A stretch of 50,471 bases of DNA from a virus. The position numbers were made by a program, and so were the translations under genes. Of the stretch, positions 21,401-29,718 are shown one piece after another. The notes under the pieces were generated by a model that saw nothing but the letters and a program-made list of their open reading frames with translations, was not told the DNA's origin and searched no databases. Every line of letters begins with the position of its first letter. Positions within the stretch are counted from its first letter, which is position 1. The DNA is taken from positions 1 to 50,471 of the IMG/VR virus record IMGVR_UViG_3300047333_000047; one strand, written 5' to 3'.

Positions 21401-22702
21401 GCGGTCACCCATCGGCATCTTGGAAACCCAATGCGTGTACGCAGCCTTCGCTTCGCGGTGGCTTTGACCAAGCGTACTCGTATCTTCTACGGCTGCACGT
21501 ACGCCCGCCTTCACGAGCTTACCGCCAGCGCCAACGAGCAGACCCGGCACCTTGTTCGCCGGGTTGAACCACCCTACTCCGAAGGCCAAGAGGTCACGAA
21601 CGTGAGGCATGTCGAAGACGCCCTGCGAGATCGTTGCGTAGATCGACGCTGCAGCTTGCAGGGGAACTTGTACGGGGTCGTTCGTTTGGATCGCGCCTTT
21701 GGAGAGGATGCCCGGGCGGGTAACCCAGTACGCTTGGTCCGGCCCACCGAAAGGCGTGTACTTCGCGTTGAGCGCCGCCATGATCTGACGAGCGTGGGCC
21801 GGGTCGCGCAGCGCCTTGATGAAGTCTTTGCCGAACTCCCCAAGGTCTTCGTTACCGCGTAGCGCTGCGTCAGCAAGCGACGGGACAGAGGCAACCATCT
21901 GGGCTACCGTACCTACGCCGCCAAGCGCGTACTGGGCGGGCGCTGTCTGCACCATCTTGGTGAGCTTCTCTTGATCGTCTTTGGGGAGTTTCTTCCAGGC
22001 TTCAGTGCCCATGTACCGAGTGAATACCTCAGCCGGTACGACCGCTTTACCAGCGATGTTGCCGATGGTGTTGATCGTATCCATGTCAGCCTGCGCCTCG
22101 GCGTCGAGGATGTTCTGATCCTGCTTGCCTTTGTCGGCAGCCTTTGGGAGAACTTTAACAGTGAATGTACTCTTCTTGTCGGGCGGCTTACCGGCGGCGC
22201 GGTTCTCTAGATCGGCGAGGTTCGCTTGGGCCTGCTTTGCGTAAGCGATGCCATCCTTCGGGATGTTCTCGTCGTAATGCCCCAGGTTGTAGGCGGCGTA
22301 AACTTTGAACATATCGCCGTTGTAGTCGGCGATGAGCTTCTTAACGAGACGGGCCGACGCCGTGATGTTCTCCTCGGGGTCTGTGATACTCGCCCCCTTG
22401 TCCGCCCAATGCGTGAAAGTGTCGGGCTTCATCTGGTCAAGACCTACCGCCCCGTGCGGGGAGATAGCGTTCGGGTCGTCGCTTGCATCTTCGGTGTAGT
22501 GCAACGAGCGAAGAACGTTTGGGTCGATGCCCGCTTCTTTAGATGCCCGCACGATAATGTCGTCGTACTTCGAGGTGTAGTTGCCGATGTTCGGCGCGGG
22601 CATAGGGCCTTGCTCCGGGTCCGTCTTCGGGCCGGGGGCGTCAACAAACTGCGGCGAGGGTGCAGCAGTTTGAGGGCCTGGGGCATCGACGAACTCAGCC
22701 AC
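18458..22702 (-). CDS. Giant internal virion protein with lytic transglycosylase domain (1414 aa)
   Basis: The start is GTG overlapping the previous stop. Residues about 40-165 form an SLT/lysozyme-like domain: IVRASKEAGIDPNVLRSLHYTEDAS, ISPHGAVGLDQMKP, and AYNLGHYDENI. This is the pattern of soluble lytic transglycosylases, although the usual E-S after the first helix reads TEDAS. The rest is helical with A/K-rich stretches and no named domain, as in T7 gp16-type ejection proteins. It likely sits inside the head, is ejected into the cell envelope and opens peptidoglycan locally. It is the last gene of the late block. Confidence 0.75.
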   Translation of the reverse strand: MAEFVDAPGPQTAAPSPQFVDAPGPKTDPEQGPMPAPNIGNYTSKYDDIIVRASKEAGIDPNVLRSLHYTEDASDDPNAISPHGAVGLDQMKPDTFTHWADKGASITDPEENITASARLVKKLIADYNGDMFKVYAAYNLGHYDENIPKDGIAYAKQAQANLADLENRAAGKPPDKKSTFTVKVLPKAADKGKQDQNILDAEAQADMDTINTIGNIAGKAVVPAEVFTRYMGTEAWKKLPKDDQEKLTKMVQTAPAQYALGGVGTVAQMVASVPSLADAALRGNEDLGEFGKDFIKALRDPAHARQIMAALNAKYTPFGGPDQAYWVTRPGILSKGAIQTNDPVQVPLQAAASIYATISQGVFDMPHVRDLLAFGVGWFNPANKVPGLLVGAGGKLVKAGVRAAVEDTSTLGQSHREAKAAYTHWVSKMPMGDRFYKTKVNAADHAEAESGKKWTEEQKQKFGEQAAAVHAEAARKMAASPGVVTDVFLQGNKGGGGIVPGKDDHTILMYHDKLYNDTFTAHVHDPHAGGTLHVDPHTKALVMQRGGKLDAKSYADHLEYAHVNNEIRPKEIKNWGELFPTGPTGPHFKAFKEAMKNGDITTALMQYEHSDLAEVKALAQHIDTQTAGMTKSQIKAFKDTSAKMYLAGIESRRLSSGGTVVPVFVRMAKNPGEVPGPKEGKMIYGHDMDTVARDHTPLGDTGVTVDERTFQTTMAKKHLFDDPIEALAPRMAAKMREGIFPRGKTAISPGLFEKEPKPGDPKQPDQQKAGGGLMNTMHRNYDSIAEAITAGEEINKKASPYASMINQANKSNMLAHYLQYMLPHLKDIDYKEATAGIVMLGVGPTKGLAGKENMMKAVAEQAEKTVGTRYGSNWGARKATEEGKKEVTNETARLMKRIQAQWESKNTRWTWNTDQLTKVDDFEGKMLPKYIVDAAHDIHPAFQDKGMNGDILADPTPEHKLQMAVDLLNGLTRNAFMSVLPYHIIRNVSALAFEYGYLAPQDIARGFIAPHDVDPRLLKMAEDHGLTWRFRGAPGLGITSMQIRQATNDKFAGKPNMNQYQNLAETPKRMKAILDAHNRLNQGRKLMAEPTFWSPLLSAYYHGDKFAQDTVFGIHEDAFTAMALGKLLQRGYSPERAAREVRKVFGDRENITAGDKVFQRNLWFFNWFKTQMRQGFQKAYNPRTIAMGGAVNAALYSQDSNNPDNQETSRQVQYGEMDDGIDPKTGIQRSTQVEPPTMGYSGAAQGIIEGIGQSFLGDPAGFMNFDQFTKTHLQGQVAVQFRPLIDSAKHTWDLGPNGPTVPKSNSQVFDDEVQGVAKAATPQLATAMADVANDPLANWNELTGFRNNMYQPGPIHVARTGMIQLWKGRGRGGGFEQLYYAAGNDPQKQQAVLQMYEKAAKPYIDMLEKAKPSF

Positions 22703-24096
22703 TATTGTCCAGCTTGCGGCGGGGCCGTGTAGTACTTACCATTCGGGTGGAGGTAGTACATCTTGCCGTTGTGCATCTGCGTCGGCGGGTCACTATGAGA
22801 GGGCGGTTTTTGGTTGGGAGGCTTAGTACCGGGCGGTTGGGCGCTCGGCGGCTGGGCTTGCGTCGGCTGCACGGCTCCGGTAAGCGAGTTGAGCTGCTCC
22901 TGATAGCCGTTGAGCTTAGCCTTGTAGACCTTCTCTTGGGTGTCGATCTTACCTAGTTCAGCGTTCATTTGGGTTTGTGCCTGACCTGCAACCGCATAAC
23001 CAACAGAACCCATGATACTCCGCTTTGTCGCTTCAGCATCTTTGATGAGTCCAGCCATGGCATCCATGCCACCCTTGAGTGCCTGCACTGCAGGACCGAG
23101 ATCGCTGCCGTCAATGTTGCCGCCGTTCTGCGCTTGCTGAATCCGCTCTTGGTAGAAGTCGGCCTCAGAGGCCGCCATGTCTGCGCCCGCCATGTCACGC
23201 GCATACATTGCCGCGAGCTGTGCAGCCTTAGGGCCGACGAGTTTGTTAAGGCTGTCCGTTGTGGCTTTCATCTCGTCGATGTGCGCTTGGAAGTAATTCA
23301 CTTTTTCCGGCAACAGCTTCACGATCTCTTGCGACATCGCATCGTTCTTGCCGACCGTGGAAGCCATGACGCGCAAACGCTCCTGCTGCATTGGGCTAAG
23401 CTCACCGACTGCAGATTGAAGGTACGCATCGAACTGGTGTGGGTCGAGGTTGAAGCGCGGGGCTTCCTGTTGCCACTGCTGCACGGCCGCTCTGATCGTT
23501 GCGAGGTTCGGGCCGCTGGACGCCGTGCCAAGCCCCTGCTTGAGCAGCGTTACGGTGTTCTTCTCGAACGTTTCTTGAGCCGTCTCGTTCGCCCGCGTAG
23601 ACGCGGCGTTAGGAACGTACGGCAGCTGCTCGATGATCTGCGCCTGCTGCGGCGTCATCGGGATGCCTGCCGCCTGGGCAATCTGCCCACGACTACCCTG
23701 GGGGCTCGCCATGATTTCAGCCTGGTTCTTCTGGAACCAGGCGGGGAAACTCTCGCCTCCAAGACCTGAAGCGCTGACCTGCGGGCCACCAGGCCCTTTT
23801 GTGATAGGCGGGGCGATGCCCGTACCTTGATAAGCCTGCTGCGTTTGACGCAGCATACCCTTCGAGCCAGCCAGAGTTGGATCGTTCTGAATCGCGTTGA
23901 GTAGGGCTTGCCGCTTGGCTTCAGCCGCCTGGTAGATCGCAGCTTCGGTTTCGGACCGCTTGAGTTGAGCCTGCTCCATCGCCTCTGGGGTGATCGAGTT
24001 CGCGAGCATGCCAAGAAGCCCGAGCTGTCCCTGGGCGGGATTGGCTGCGCTTAAACCGGAAGTATTGCCCGTGGGGCCGAGAGCTGGTCCTGCCAT
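22702..24096 (-). CDS. Internal virion protein, helical with Pro-rich tail (464 aa)
   Basis: The product is A/Q-rich and mostly helical (coiled-coil-like 35-90 and 260-400). It ends in a proline-rich linker and a short C-terminal motif (MHNGKMYYLHPNGKYYTAPP). Position next to the transglycosylase-bearing protein suggests an ejection or internal core protein. There is no Shine-Dalgarno before ATG; instead TATAAT (24104-24109, minus strand) lies seven bases upstream. No homologous family can be named. Confidence 0.55.
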   Translation of the reverse strand: MAGPALGPTGNTSGLSAANPAQGQLGLLGMLANSITPEAMEQAQLKRSETEAAIYQAAEAKRQALLNAIQNDPTLAGSKGMLRQTQQAYQGTGIAPPITKGPGGPQVSASGLGGESFPAWFQKNQAEIMASPQGSRGQIAQAAGIPMTPQQAQIIEQLPYVPNAASTRANETAQETFEKNTVTLLKQGLGTASSGPNLATIRAAVQQWQQEAPRFNLDPHQFDAYLQSAVGELSPMQQERLRVMASTVGKNDAMSQEIVKLLPEKVNYFQAHIDEMKATTDSLNKLVGPKAAQLAAMYARDMAGADMAASEADFYQERIQQAQNGGNIDGSDLGPAVQALKGGMDAMAGLIKDAEATKRSIMGSVGYAVAGQAQTQMNAELGKIDTQEKVYKAKLNGYQEQLNSLTGAVQPTQAQPPSAQPPGTKPPNQKPPSHSDPPTQMHNGKMYYLHPNGKYYTAPPQAGQ

Positions 24097-24103
24097 TACT
24101 TAG

Positions 24104-24109
24104 ATTATA
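24104..24109 (-). promoter_or_regulatory. TATAAT box 7 nt before start codon
   Basis: Read on the minus strand: TATAAT, seven bases, ATG of the gene ending at 22702. No SD is present. The box overlaps the stop of the ATP-grasp gene. No good -35 is visible. Fits a -10 element giving leaderless or nearly leaderless mRNA. Confidence 0.45.
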
Positions 24110-25424
24110 GCAGGTCCGTATGGACGGCGAATCCGGCCTTGCGGACGGCCTTGGCGTCATCCATGAGAACCTTCGCCCCGTCCGTCCGATACAGGAGGGA
24201 TGTGGGCCGTAGGGCCTTTGCGGCATCTTCGGCCTTCTTTGCTAGGGCTTCGATGGGTTTGCCCTGGGCGTAGGTAATACCAACGATGCCTTCGGGAGAG
24301 GCCACCTGCACCTTGTCGTCTGCGTACATGAGCTGGCACCCAATGAAGTCCTCGCTCCACAGGTCCCCAATCTCCCCCGAAATCATCTGCCCTTCGCAGG
24401 TCTTGGTCATACCTTTGGTATGCTCGTAGGGGTACGGGGGTATACCGATCCGTAAACCGTACGCGAGGTCCTCCGAAGGGGAGGGAACTTCGCCGCCCGT
24501 GGCTAAGGCATAGAGATGATCGAAGAGACTGGGAAACAGCCGGAAGCTCGTGAGCTCGCTGTCGTACCCGAGGCGGGGTGTCCACTCCAGGAAGTATGCG
24601 TTCCCATCCTTGGCGACGAGCGCGTTCATGTCGTATATGCCAGCGGGAGCGCTTTTATCCCGAAGCACCTCGGCAAGTTTATCGTAACCAAGTGCCCCGG
24701 GTAGAGGACTCTTGCCTGCGTGATCGAACCAGATCGCATTGAGCGCACACCCGGTCGCAGGACCGACGTCGCCGTTAAGGAGTTTCTTGTGTTCGATAGT
24801 GAACTCGGCGGGGCCAACCCAGGCCCTGCCATTCCACCAGCGCGCCGTGCTGATTGGAACGCCGTCAATCTTTTCTTGAATGATACATTTGCCATTACCA
24901 CCGAACTCGCTGATGAGTTCGGTGAGATATTCGACCATGTCCTCGGCATTCTCAGCGCCGTGGGTAGCATCCGAAGTGAGATAGCGGTCCGACTTAAAGT
25001 AGGAAGCTGTATCGCCGAGCCCTTTCGCGAACTCCAGGGCCGCGTCGAAGCTCTCGAAGGACTCATAGGCTGGGAGCATAGCCCCTATGCTCTCCGCAAC
25101 GTTAAATCCGAACTCACGGTCCTTCTCAAGGCGATCCATAAACTTGCCCCCGCACACGACGGGTATACCGGCGTTAATTGCAGCGTCTGCCAACTCCCCC
25201 TTGCCGGTGGCATCGAAAAGGACGAAAGCTTTTTCTCCGCGAACATGGCCTTCTCGGACCCAGCGGATGAGGTCGAGGACATCCCCCCCGACTTGGACGA
25301 ATCCCTCGCCGACCTTGCGGCTCTCTTTAGGTTCTATCCAAACACGGACCTCCGCACCCTCAGATCGGAGTCGCAGCCACCAACTTAGGCTACACGCGAA
25401 GCCGGATACAATTCCGACTCGCAT
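24105..25424 (-). CDS. ATP-grasp ligase, PurD-like
   Basis: It resembles phosphoribosylamine-glycine ligase in layout: N-terminal Rossmann-like start (MRVGIVSGFACSL), VVCGGKFMDRLEKDREFG (pre-ATP-grasp), ATP-grasp core with YFKSDR, CIIQEKIDGVPIS and GDVGPATGC, then GIYDMNALVAKDG ... YFLEWTPRLGYDSE (metal-binding E plus the R-x-G pattern). ATP-grasp enzymes join a carboxylate to an amine through an acyl phosphate. A purine-synthesis role is unlikely in the middle of virion genes; modification of a peptide or virion component is more plausible but unproven. ATG directly follows the preceding stop; no SD is seen. Confidence 0.75.
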   Translation of the reverse strand: MRVGIVSGFACSLSWWLRLRSEGAEVRVWIEPKESRKVGEGFVQVGGDVLDLIRWVREGHVRGEKAFVLFDATGKGELADAAINAGIPVVCGGKFMDRLEKDREFGFNVAESIGAMLPAYESFESFDAALEFAKGLGDTASYFKSDRYLTSDATHGAENAEDMVEYLTELISEFGGNGKCIIQEKIDGVPISTARWWNGRAWVGPAEFTIEHKKLLNGDVGPATGCALNAIWFDHAGKSPLPGALGYDKLAEVLRDKSAPAGIYDMNALVAKDGNAYFLEWTPRLGYDSELTSFRLFPSLFDHLYALATGGEVPSPSEDLAYGLRIGIPPYPYEHTKGMTKTCEGQMISGEIGDLWSEDFIGCQLMYADDKVQVASPEGIVGITYAQGKPIEALAKKAEDAAKALRPTSLLYRTDGAKVLMDDAKAVRKAGFAVHTDLL

Positions 25425-26285
25425 TTACCAGACGCCGCCAGCCGCCATTGGGTTGCCACCCCATAGTCCTGCGTCTTCCGCCCCACTACCTGTAAGGCTT
25501 CCGGCTCCCCCGCCACCGAGCAGGCTTGCGCCACCAGTGAAAGGTGCCGCCACGAGAGATTCAATACCGTTTGCTGCGCCGCTGAAATCGGACATTGCCG
25601 TGTTGCGATCGTTTTGTGCAGTGTTTGCAAGGCCGCTAGCCATGCCTGCATACTGACCGCCCATCTGACCGAGGCTTCCCATACCCGCCGAGAGCATACC
25701 GGATTGCTGACCCGTCGTGCCGAGAAGGCCCGAGATCATCTGACCGAGGTAGTCGAGGTTCTGATTACCGAGGCCCGTATAAATGCTGCCCGCGGATTGA
25801 AGCCCTTGCAGCTGCTCGTTCGCCGCCTGATTCCCCATCTGAACACCGAGTCCCATCGTAGCCTGGTCGTTCTGACCTACGAGGCTTTGGATCAGGGCGT
25901 TGTTGTTCGCGCCGCCACCCATCGAGTTGCGCATCGTGTTGATCTGCGACTGACCGGCATTGCTTGCGGTCTGCTCTAGGCTCGCGAGCTGTGCGGGCTG
26001 GAGGCCGTTGAAGTTCGCGAGTTTACCCGCAACGCCAGCGGCGTCCGTAGAGTAGGGGTTCTGATAGCCCGATTGCAAGCCGCCTTGCAAGTAGCTGCCG
26101 AGGCCGTTGAGTAGCGATGCTCCACCGCCCTGTCCGTAGTATTGCGAGTCCGCGTTATTGACGATACTCCCCAGCTGGTTGTACACCTGGTTGAGGGAGT
26201 TGGTATCCTGTTGAGCTCCTTGCGCGGCTTGGTTTGCAGCGTTGTTGGCGCTGAAGCCGCCAATGATGTCGGAGATGAAGCCTAT
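25425..26285 (-). CDS. Gly/Gln/Asn-rich virion-associated protein (286 aa)
   Basis: The frame is open upstream of GTG 26186 and gives a convincing N-terminus (GFISDIIGGFSANNAANQAA), typical of phage proteins that begin with a short hydrophobic GFxSDxxGG segment. The only codon before it that can serve is ATA at 26285, overlapping the preceding stop (ATAG). The body is low-complexity G, Q, N, S and A with helical parts. Probably an internal or tail-tip virion protein, to judge from its neighbours. The start remains uncertain. Confidence 0.55.
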   Translation of the reverse strand: MGFISDIIGGFSANNAANQAAQGAQQDTNSLNQVYNQLGSIVNNADSQYYGQGGGASLLNGLGSYLQGGLQSGYQNPYSTDAAGVAGKLANFNGLQPAQLASLEQTASNAGQSQINTMRNSMGGGANNNALIQSLVGQNDQATMGLGVQMGNQAANEQLQGLQSAGSIYTGLGNQNLDYLGQMISGLLGTTGQQSGMLSAGMGSLGQMGGQYAGMASGLANTAQNDRNTAMSDFSGAANGIESLVAAPFTGGASLLGGGGAGSLTGSGAEDAGLWGGNPMAAGGVW

Positions 26286-26728
26286 GGGATGCGTGCCTCT
26301 AGGGAGTAGTGAAGGGCTGTCGGCTCACATCCGAAGATGCGGTCGATTGCTTTCTGGAAGGTCTTGTTAGAGTACAAGCACGTCGCAACCATTTGTCGGT
26401 ACACGCCACGAGCCAGGGCTCCGCGTAGTACAGAGAGGGCCATGTAGATAGCAGCAGTGCCTTTGCGGCCTTTGCCGGGGAGTGGGTAGAGATCGGTGAC
26501 TTCAATGACGTCCTCATCTAGGAAGCGTTCGCCACACACAGCCAGGAGCTCGTCTTTGTCGAAGACGCCTAGCCAATAAGCAGCAGAGGGTTTGGCGGTC
26601 GGGGGCAGGTGAAAGTCCTGCCGGTATTTCTCCACGGCATCTTCGATGCGCGGGTCGCCAGGCATAAGGTTCTCGAAGCGGAAATTGCGGGAGAGTTTTT
26701 CAACGTGGGGGAAGGTCGTAGCTTTCAT
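26282..26728 (-). CDS. GNAT-like N-acyltransferase (148 aa)
   Basis: AGGAG lies four bases before ATG 26728; the longer frame upstream is low complexity and belongs to the shadow of the neighbour. The pattern YWLGVFDKDELLAVCGERF, VIEVTDLYPLPGKGRKGTAAIYMAL, then GVYRQMVATCLYSNKTFQKAIDRIFG matches the beta4/helix3/beta5 layout of GNAT folds, with an Asn and a following Gly near the end. Many phages carry such proteins next to virion genes with unknown substrate. It might act with the ATP-grasp ligase in the same unit. Confidence 0.55.
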   Translation of the reverse strand: MKATTFPHVEKLSRNFRFENLMPGDPRIEDAVEKYRQDFHLPPTAKPSAAYWLGVFDKDELLAVCGERFLDEDVIEVTDLYPLPGKGRKGTAAIYMALSVLRGALARGVYRQMVATCLYSNKTFQKAIDRIFGCEPTALHYSLEARIP

Positions 26729-26735
26729 GTGTCTC

Positions 26736-27173
26736 CTAGAAAAGGTGCATGTTGCCCGTACGGGCAACCTGTCCGCCTGTGGGGGCTGGGTTTGTAGCGG
26801 CGGACCCGGTTCCGCCTGACTGTCCGGCCGGGTTGGACATGCTCGACCAGGGGTTCTGAGGGCCCATAGCGCCCGCAAAGCCCTGACCCATTCCCTGGAA
26901 CCCCTGGCTAAGTCCTAGGACTCCGCCGCCCAGGTTCCCGTACTCGGGTCTGCCGTTCATGTAAGGGTTGGACGTGACCTGACCCGAGCCCAGGGGGGCC
27001 TGCAAACTGCCCCAGGGGCTCTGAGACTGCTTCAAGTTGCCTTGACCGTTCTGCCCATACGACTGGCCCTTCATAGAGTTGCCGCCCATTTGGTTCTGTT
27101 GAGGCTGCATCTTCATGTTTGTGCTGTTCCCGGCAGCCCCTTGGTTGGCTTGCCCGGCTTGTCCAAATCCCAT
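26736..27173 (-). CDS. Gly/Gln/Asn-rich low-complexity protein (145 aa)
   Basis: Almost entirely G, Q, N, S, M and P with no globular signature (MGFGQAGQANQGAAG start). It may be disordered in solution and ordered in the virion. A TATACT box (27182-27187 on the minus strand) lies eight bases before ATG, with AGG between. Neighbours are virion genes. No function is recognised. Confidence 0.55.
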   Translation of the reverse strand: MGFGQAGQANQGAAGNSTNMKMQPQQNQMGGNSMKGQSYGQNGQGNLKQSQSPWGSLQAPLGSGQVTSNPYMNGRPEYGNLGGGVLGLSQGFQGMGQGFAGAMGPQNPWSSMSNPAGQSGGTGSAATNPAPTGGQVARTGNMHLF

Positions 27174-27181
27174 CTCTACCT

Positions 27182-27187
27182 AGTATA
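27182..27187 (-). promoter_or_regulatory. TATACT box 8 nt before start codon
   Basis: On the minus strand: TATACT, AGGTAGAG, ATG. It lies in the short gap between two virion genes. Candidate -10 of an internal late promoter. Confidence 0.4.
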
Positions 27188-27688
27188 TCAGGTTGAGGAC
27201 GGTACGCCCAGGAGGATGGCCTGGACGCCGAGGTAGAGGGTGAAAGCCGGAATCGAAGCCGTGGAGAAAGCGGTGACCTCTCCGTACAGGGAAAAGCCTG
27301 AGTACGTCCGGCCCGCACTCAGGGTAAATGAGGACCTGCCCCCGGTCTGCTGCGTAGCGGCACCCCCACGCACCTGAAGAAGGAGGTAAGGGATACCGAT
27401 GACAGGAGTTGGAGAGGGGAATTGGGTAAGGTAAGTTGAGACGTTGACGATACCTGAAGCCCCGCTCGGCAGGGTTACCTGGGGAAATCCAAGGTTAACC
27501 GTGAAAGTCTGGCTAGACGGCCCACCGCTAAACGTCGGGAAGGCTATGGGGACGATGCCGTTGTAGACCCCCCCAATCTGCCAGGTGAGGTTACCGAAGA
27601 GGTTGCTCGGGGTAGCCACAGCGGCCGGGATTGCCAGCCGTGCCCCACCTTGAGGGAACGTGTAATAGGAGGCTTGATCGGTTGCCAT
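27188..27688 (-). CDS. Beta-rich virion protein (166 aa)
   Basis: The sequence is rich in S, T, G, P, V and aromatic residues in alternating patterns, typical of an all-beta tail or head-decoration protein. ATG overlaps the stop of the nozzle-like gene (TAATG), so the two are coupled. No family is named. The C-terminal stretch (FTLYLGVQAILLGVP) is hydrophobic. Confidence 0.55.
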   Translation of the reverse strand: MATDQASYYTFPQGGARLAIPAAVATPSNLFGNLTWQIGGVYNGIVPIAFPTFSGGPSSQTFTVNLGFPQVTLPSGASGIVNVSTYLTQFPSPTPVIGIPYLLLQVRGGAATQQTGGRSSFTLSAGRTYSGFSLYGEVTAFSTASIPAFTLYLGVQAILLGVPSST

Positions 27689-29718
27689 TAGGAGGGCAGT
27701 ACCAACGTTCTCTCGTAGGTGCCAAGAACGGCAACATCGTAGATCGCGATAGCCGAGGGCTGCTCAACTGTGTTCGTGATGCTCACGCTGAGCTGTGCTT
27801 GGTAACCGCGTAGGTCGGGGCTTACTCGGAAGATATGTCGGGTCTCAGGCTGCGCGTACGTCGAACCCGAGAGGTCGATGACGGGCGTCGTGAAGACCTG
27901 GGGTGCGTTCGGGGTGCCTGTGTTTCCCGTGCGGGAGGGGTTGTTCGGGTCAATGGTTAGCGTGACCTGAGCCGTGCCTTGCTGGAACGGGGCGCACAGG
28001 ACGATGTAGCTGTACGTCTTCTGGACGTGAGGCTTACCCGAGGACGTAAGGGGCGACGTCCACGTTGCCGTGACCGGCCCCCCCAGGTCTGTTTCACCCG
28101 TGTTCCAATTGTCGATAGAGGGGGCGTACGCACCGGCGCGAGCCGCAATAGCTTCACCCTGGTTGTACGGGTTGGCTGTTAGGGTTGGGTAAAACATTCT
28201 CGGGTTCGCGGAGCAGAAGGTCGCAGCAGTGACCGCGTAGTTGAGGTACGACCAGTCGCCCGTAGGCGTGAAGTACGCGAGCGTGAAGTTGCTAGCGGGG
28301 AACGAGAGGTACCAGGTGAGCCCAATAAAGAAGCTCACGGCGTTGATGCGATCGCTGTACGGGACGGAGCCTATAAGCGAGCGCACGGGTAAACCGATGT
28401 ATTGGGGACCGTTACCGGCAAACGTGTAGGGGCCCTCAGGCGCTAGCCACCACGCCTGGCCGAGACCGTATACGAGAGTCTGCGGAGCGATGCAGCCAAC
28501 ATTGAACGCCTTAACGACGTAGTAGTTGTCCGGGTTGTTGCCGAAGAGCAGATAGCCGTTGCGGTTCGACATGACGAGGGCCGTGCCGCCCATCGAGATA
28601 CCGCCTGCGGGGTTCTCCCCGTAGCCTGTATATCCTTGCCCAGAAGGCACGGTGACACCGTCGCCCACGAGGATAACACCGTCCACCTGATTGAACTGCC
28701 ACGGGATACCGAGGCCACTCCACCACAACTGGTTCTGCACGACGTTGCCGTCACCCGAATAATCTACGGCGCTGAAGACAAACATGCGGTCTTGGTGTGA
28801 GAATATGTAACCGGTGCCGCCACCAAAGTTCGAGCCGAGTGGAGGGGGGTCTTGGTTGAAATCAAGAATCGCGTTCTGTTCGTAGTTTTGATCGGTCAGG
28901 TTATCCGTAATGGTAATCGTGCCGGTGCCCGCGCCCGCTGTGTTAAAGGCGAAGTACCATTCGTCGGTAAGTGTGGACAATCTGTAAACATTTGTCGAGT
29001 AACTCAAACCATCCGACGTCGTCCCGTTAAAAATTCCCGTCACATGGTTACCTTGACCGCCGGGGTTGATGACACCGTATGGGTATAAGAAATAGTTTGG
29101 CCCCGTGACAGGAGAAAGGCCGGTGCTTCCAACAGGCGTTGTCTCTTGAACATTACCCGATCCCGGCATAGTAACGGTTTGCGTAAAGGCGTAGTAGTAC
29201 GTAGCGGCAGGGAATCCGGCAACGACATTGCCCGCAAGGGTGATTGCGTAGCCCTGCGTCGTGCCGTTGGGGGCTGGGTATTGCCACTGGTACAGGGCGT
29301 TGCCTGTGTTGAGGTAGTTGTACTGCAGCCCCGTGTTCGTGTACATCGTCCCGTTGAATTGGACGGCCTGCGTCCACCCCACGGTCCCAGCGTTGGAGAG
29401 GATCGTGTCGGTATTATTGAGCTCGTTGTACGTTATCGCATAGACGCCGCCCCCGTAGACGACGGAGAAGAGTATTACCTGATTCGTGCTGGAGACTTCG
29501 TAGGCATCCAGGCCGGTCACGAGCCCGCCGGGGTACGCGGCTAGGGTGGTGAGGTTCGTGCGCCCTTTCTCGGTCGAGAGAGCTCCTTGAACTCGCCACG
29601 GGTTTACGTTGGCGATAGCCGATGCGTAGCCGGGCGCGACGTAGTCGCCCGCCGAGGTGCTGTCGAGACCTCGGGCATTTGTGATTGCAATGAGTGGTTC
29701 GTACTTGTCAGAAGCCAT
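27688..29718 (-). CDS. Tail nozzle/hub protein, T7 gp12/P22 gp10-like (676 aa)
   Basis: A large all-beta protein with repeated aromatic- and glycine-rich strands. The segment WWLAPEGPYTFAGNGPQYIGLPVRS, then YSDRINAVSFFIGLTWYLSFP and TLAYFTPTGDWSYL, matches the beta-propeller layout of short-tail nozzle proteins (known as tubular protein B or packaged-DNA stabilisation protein). The length is usual for that group. Its place next to the tailspike and adaptor supports the call. ATG is coupled to the preceding gene (TAATG). Confidence 0.65.
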   Translation of the reverse strand: MASDKYEPLIAITNARGLDSTSAGDYVAPGYASAIANVNPWRVQGALSTEKGRTNLTTLAAYPGGLVTGLDAYEVSSTNQVILFSVVYGGGVYAITYNELNNTDTILSNAGTVGWTQAVQFNGTMYTNTGLQYNYLNTGNALYQWQYPAPNGTTQGYAITLAGNVVAGFPAATYYYAFTQTVTMPGSGNVQETTPVGSTGLSPVTGPNYFLYPYGVINPGGQGNHVTGIFNGTTSDGLSYSTNVYRLSTLTDEWYFAFNTAGAGTGTITITDNLTDQNYEQNAILDFNQDPPPLGSNFGGGTGYIFSHQDRMFVFSAVDYSGDGNVVQNQLWWSGLGIPWQFNQVDGVILVGDGVTVPSGQGYTGYGENPAGGISMGGTALVMSNRNGYLLFGNNPDNYYVVKAFNVGCIAPQTLVYGLGQAWWLAPEGPYTFAGNGPQYIGLPVRSLIGSVPYSDRINAVSFFIGLTWYLSFPASNFTLAYFTPTGDWSYLNYAVTAATFCSANPRMFYPTLTANPYNQGEAIAARAGAYAPSIDNWNTGETDLGGPVTATWTSPLTSSGKPHVQKTYSYIVLCAPFQQGTAQVTLTIDPNNPSRTGNTGTPNAPQVFTTPVIDLSGSTYAQPETRHIFRVSPDLRGYQAQLSVSITNTVEQPSAIAIYDVAVLGTYERTLVLPS

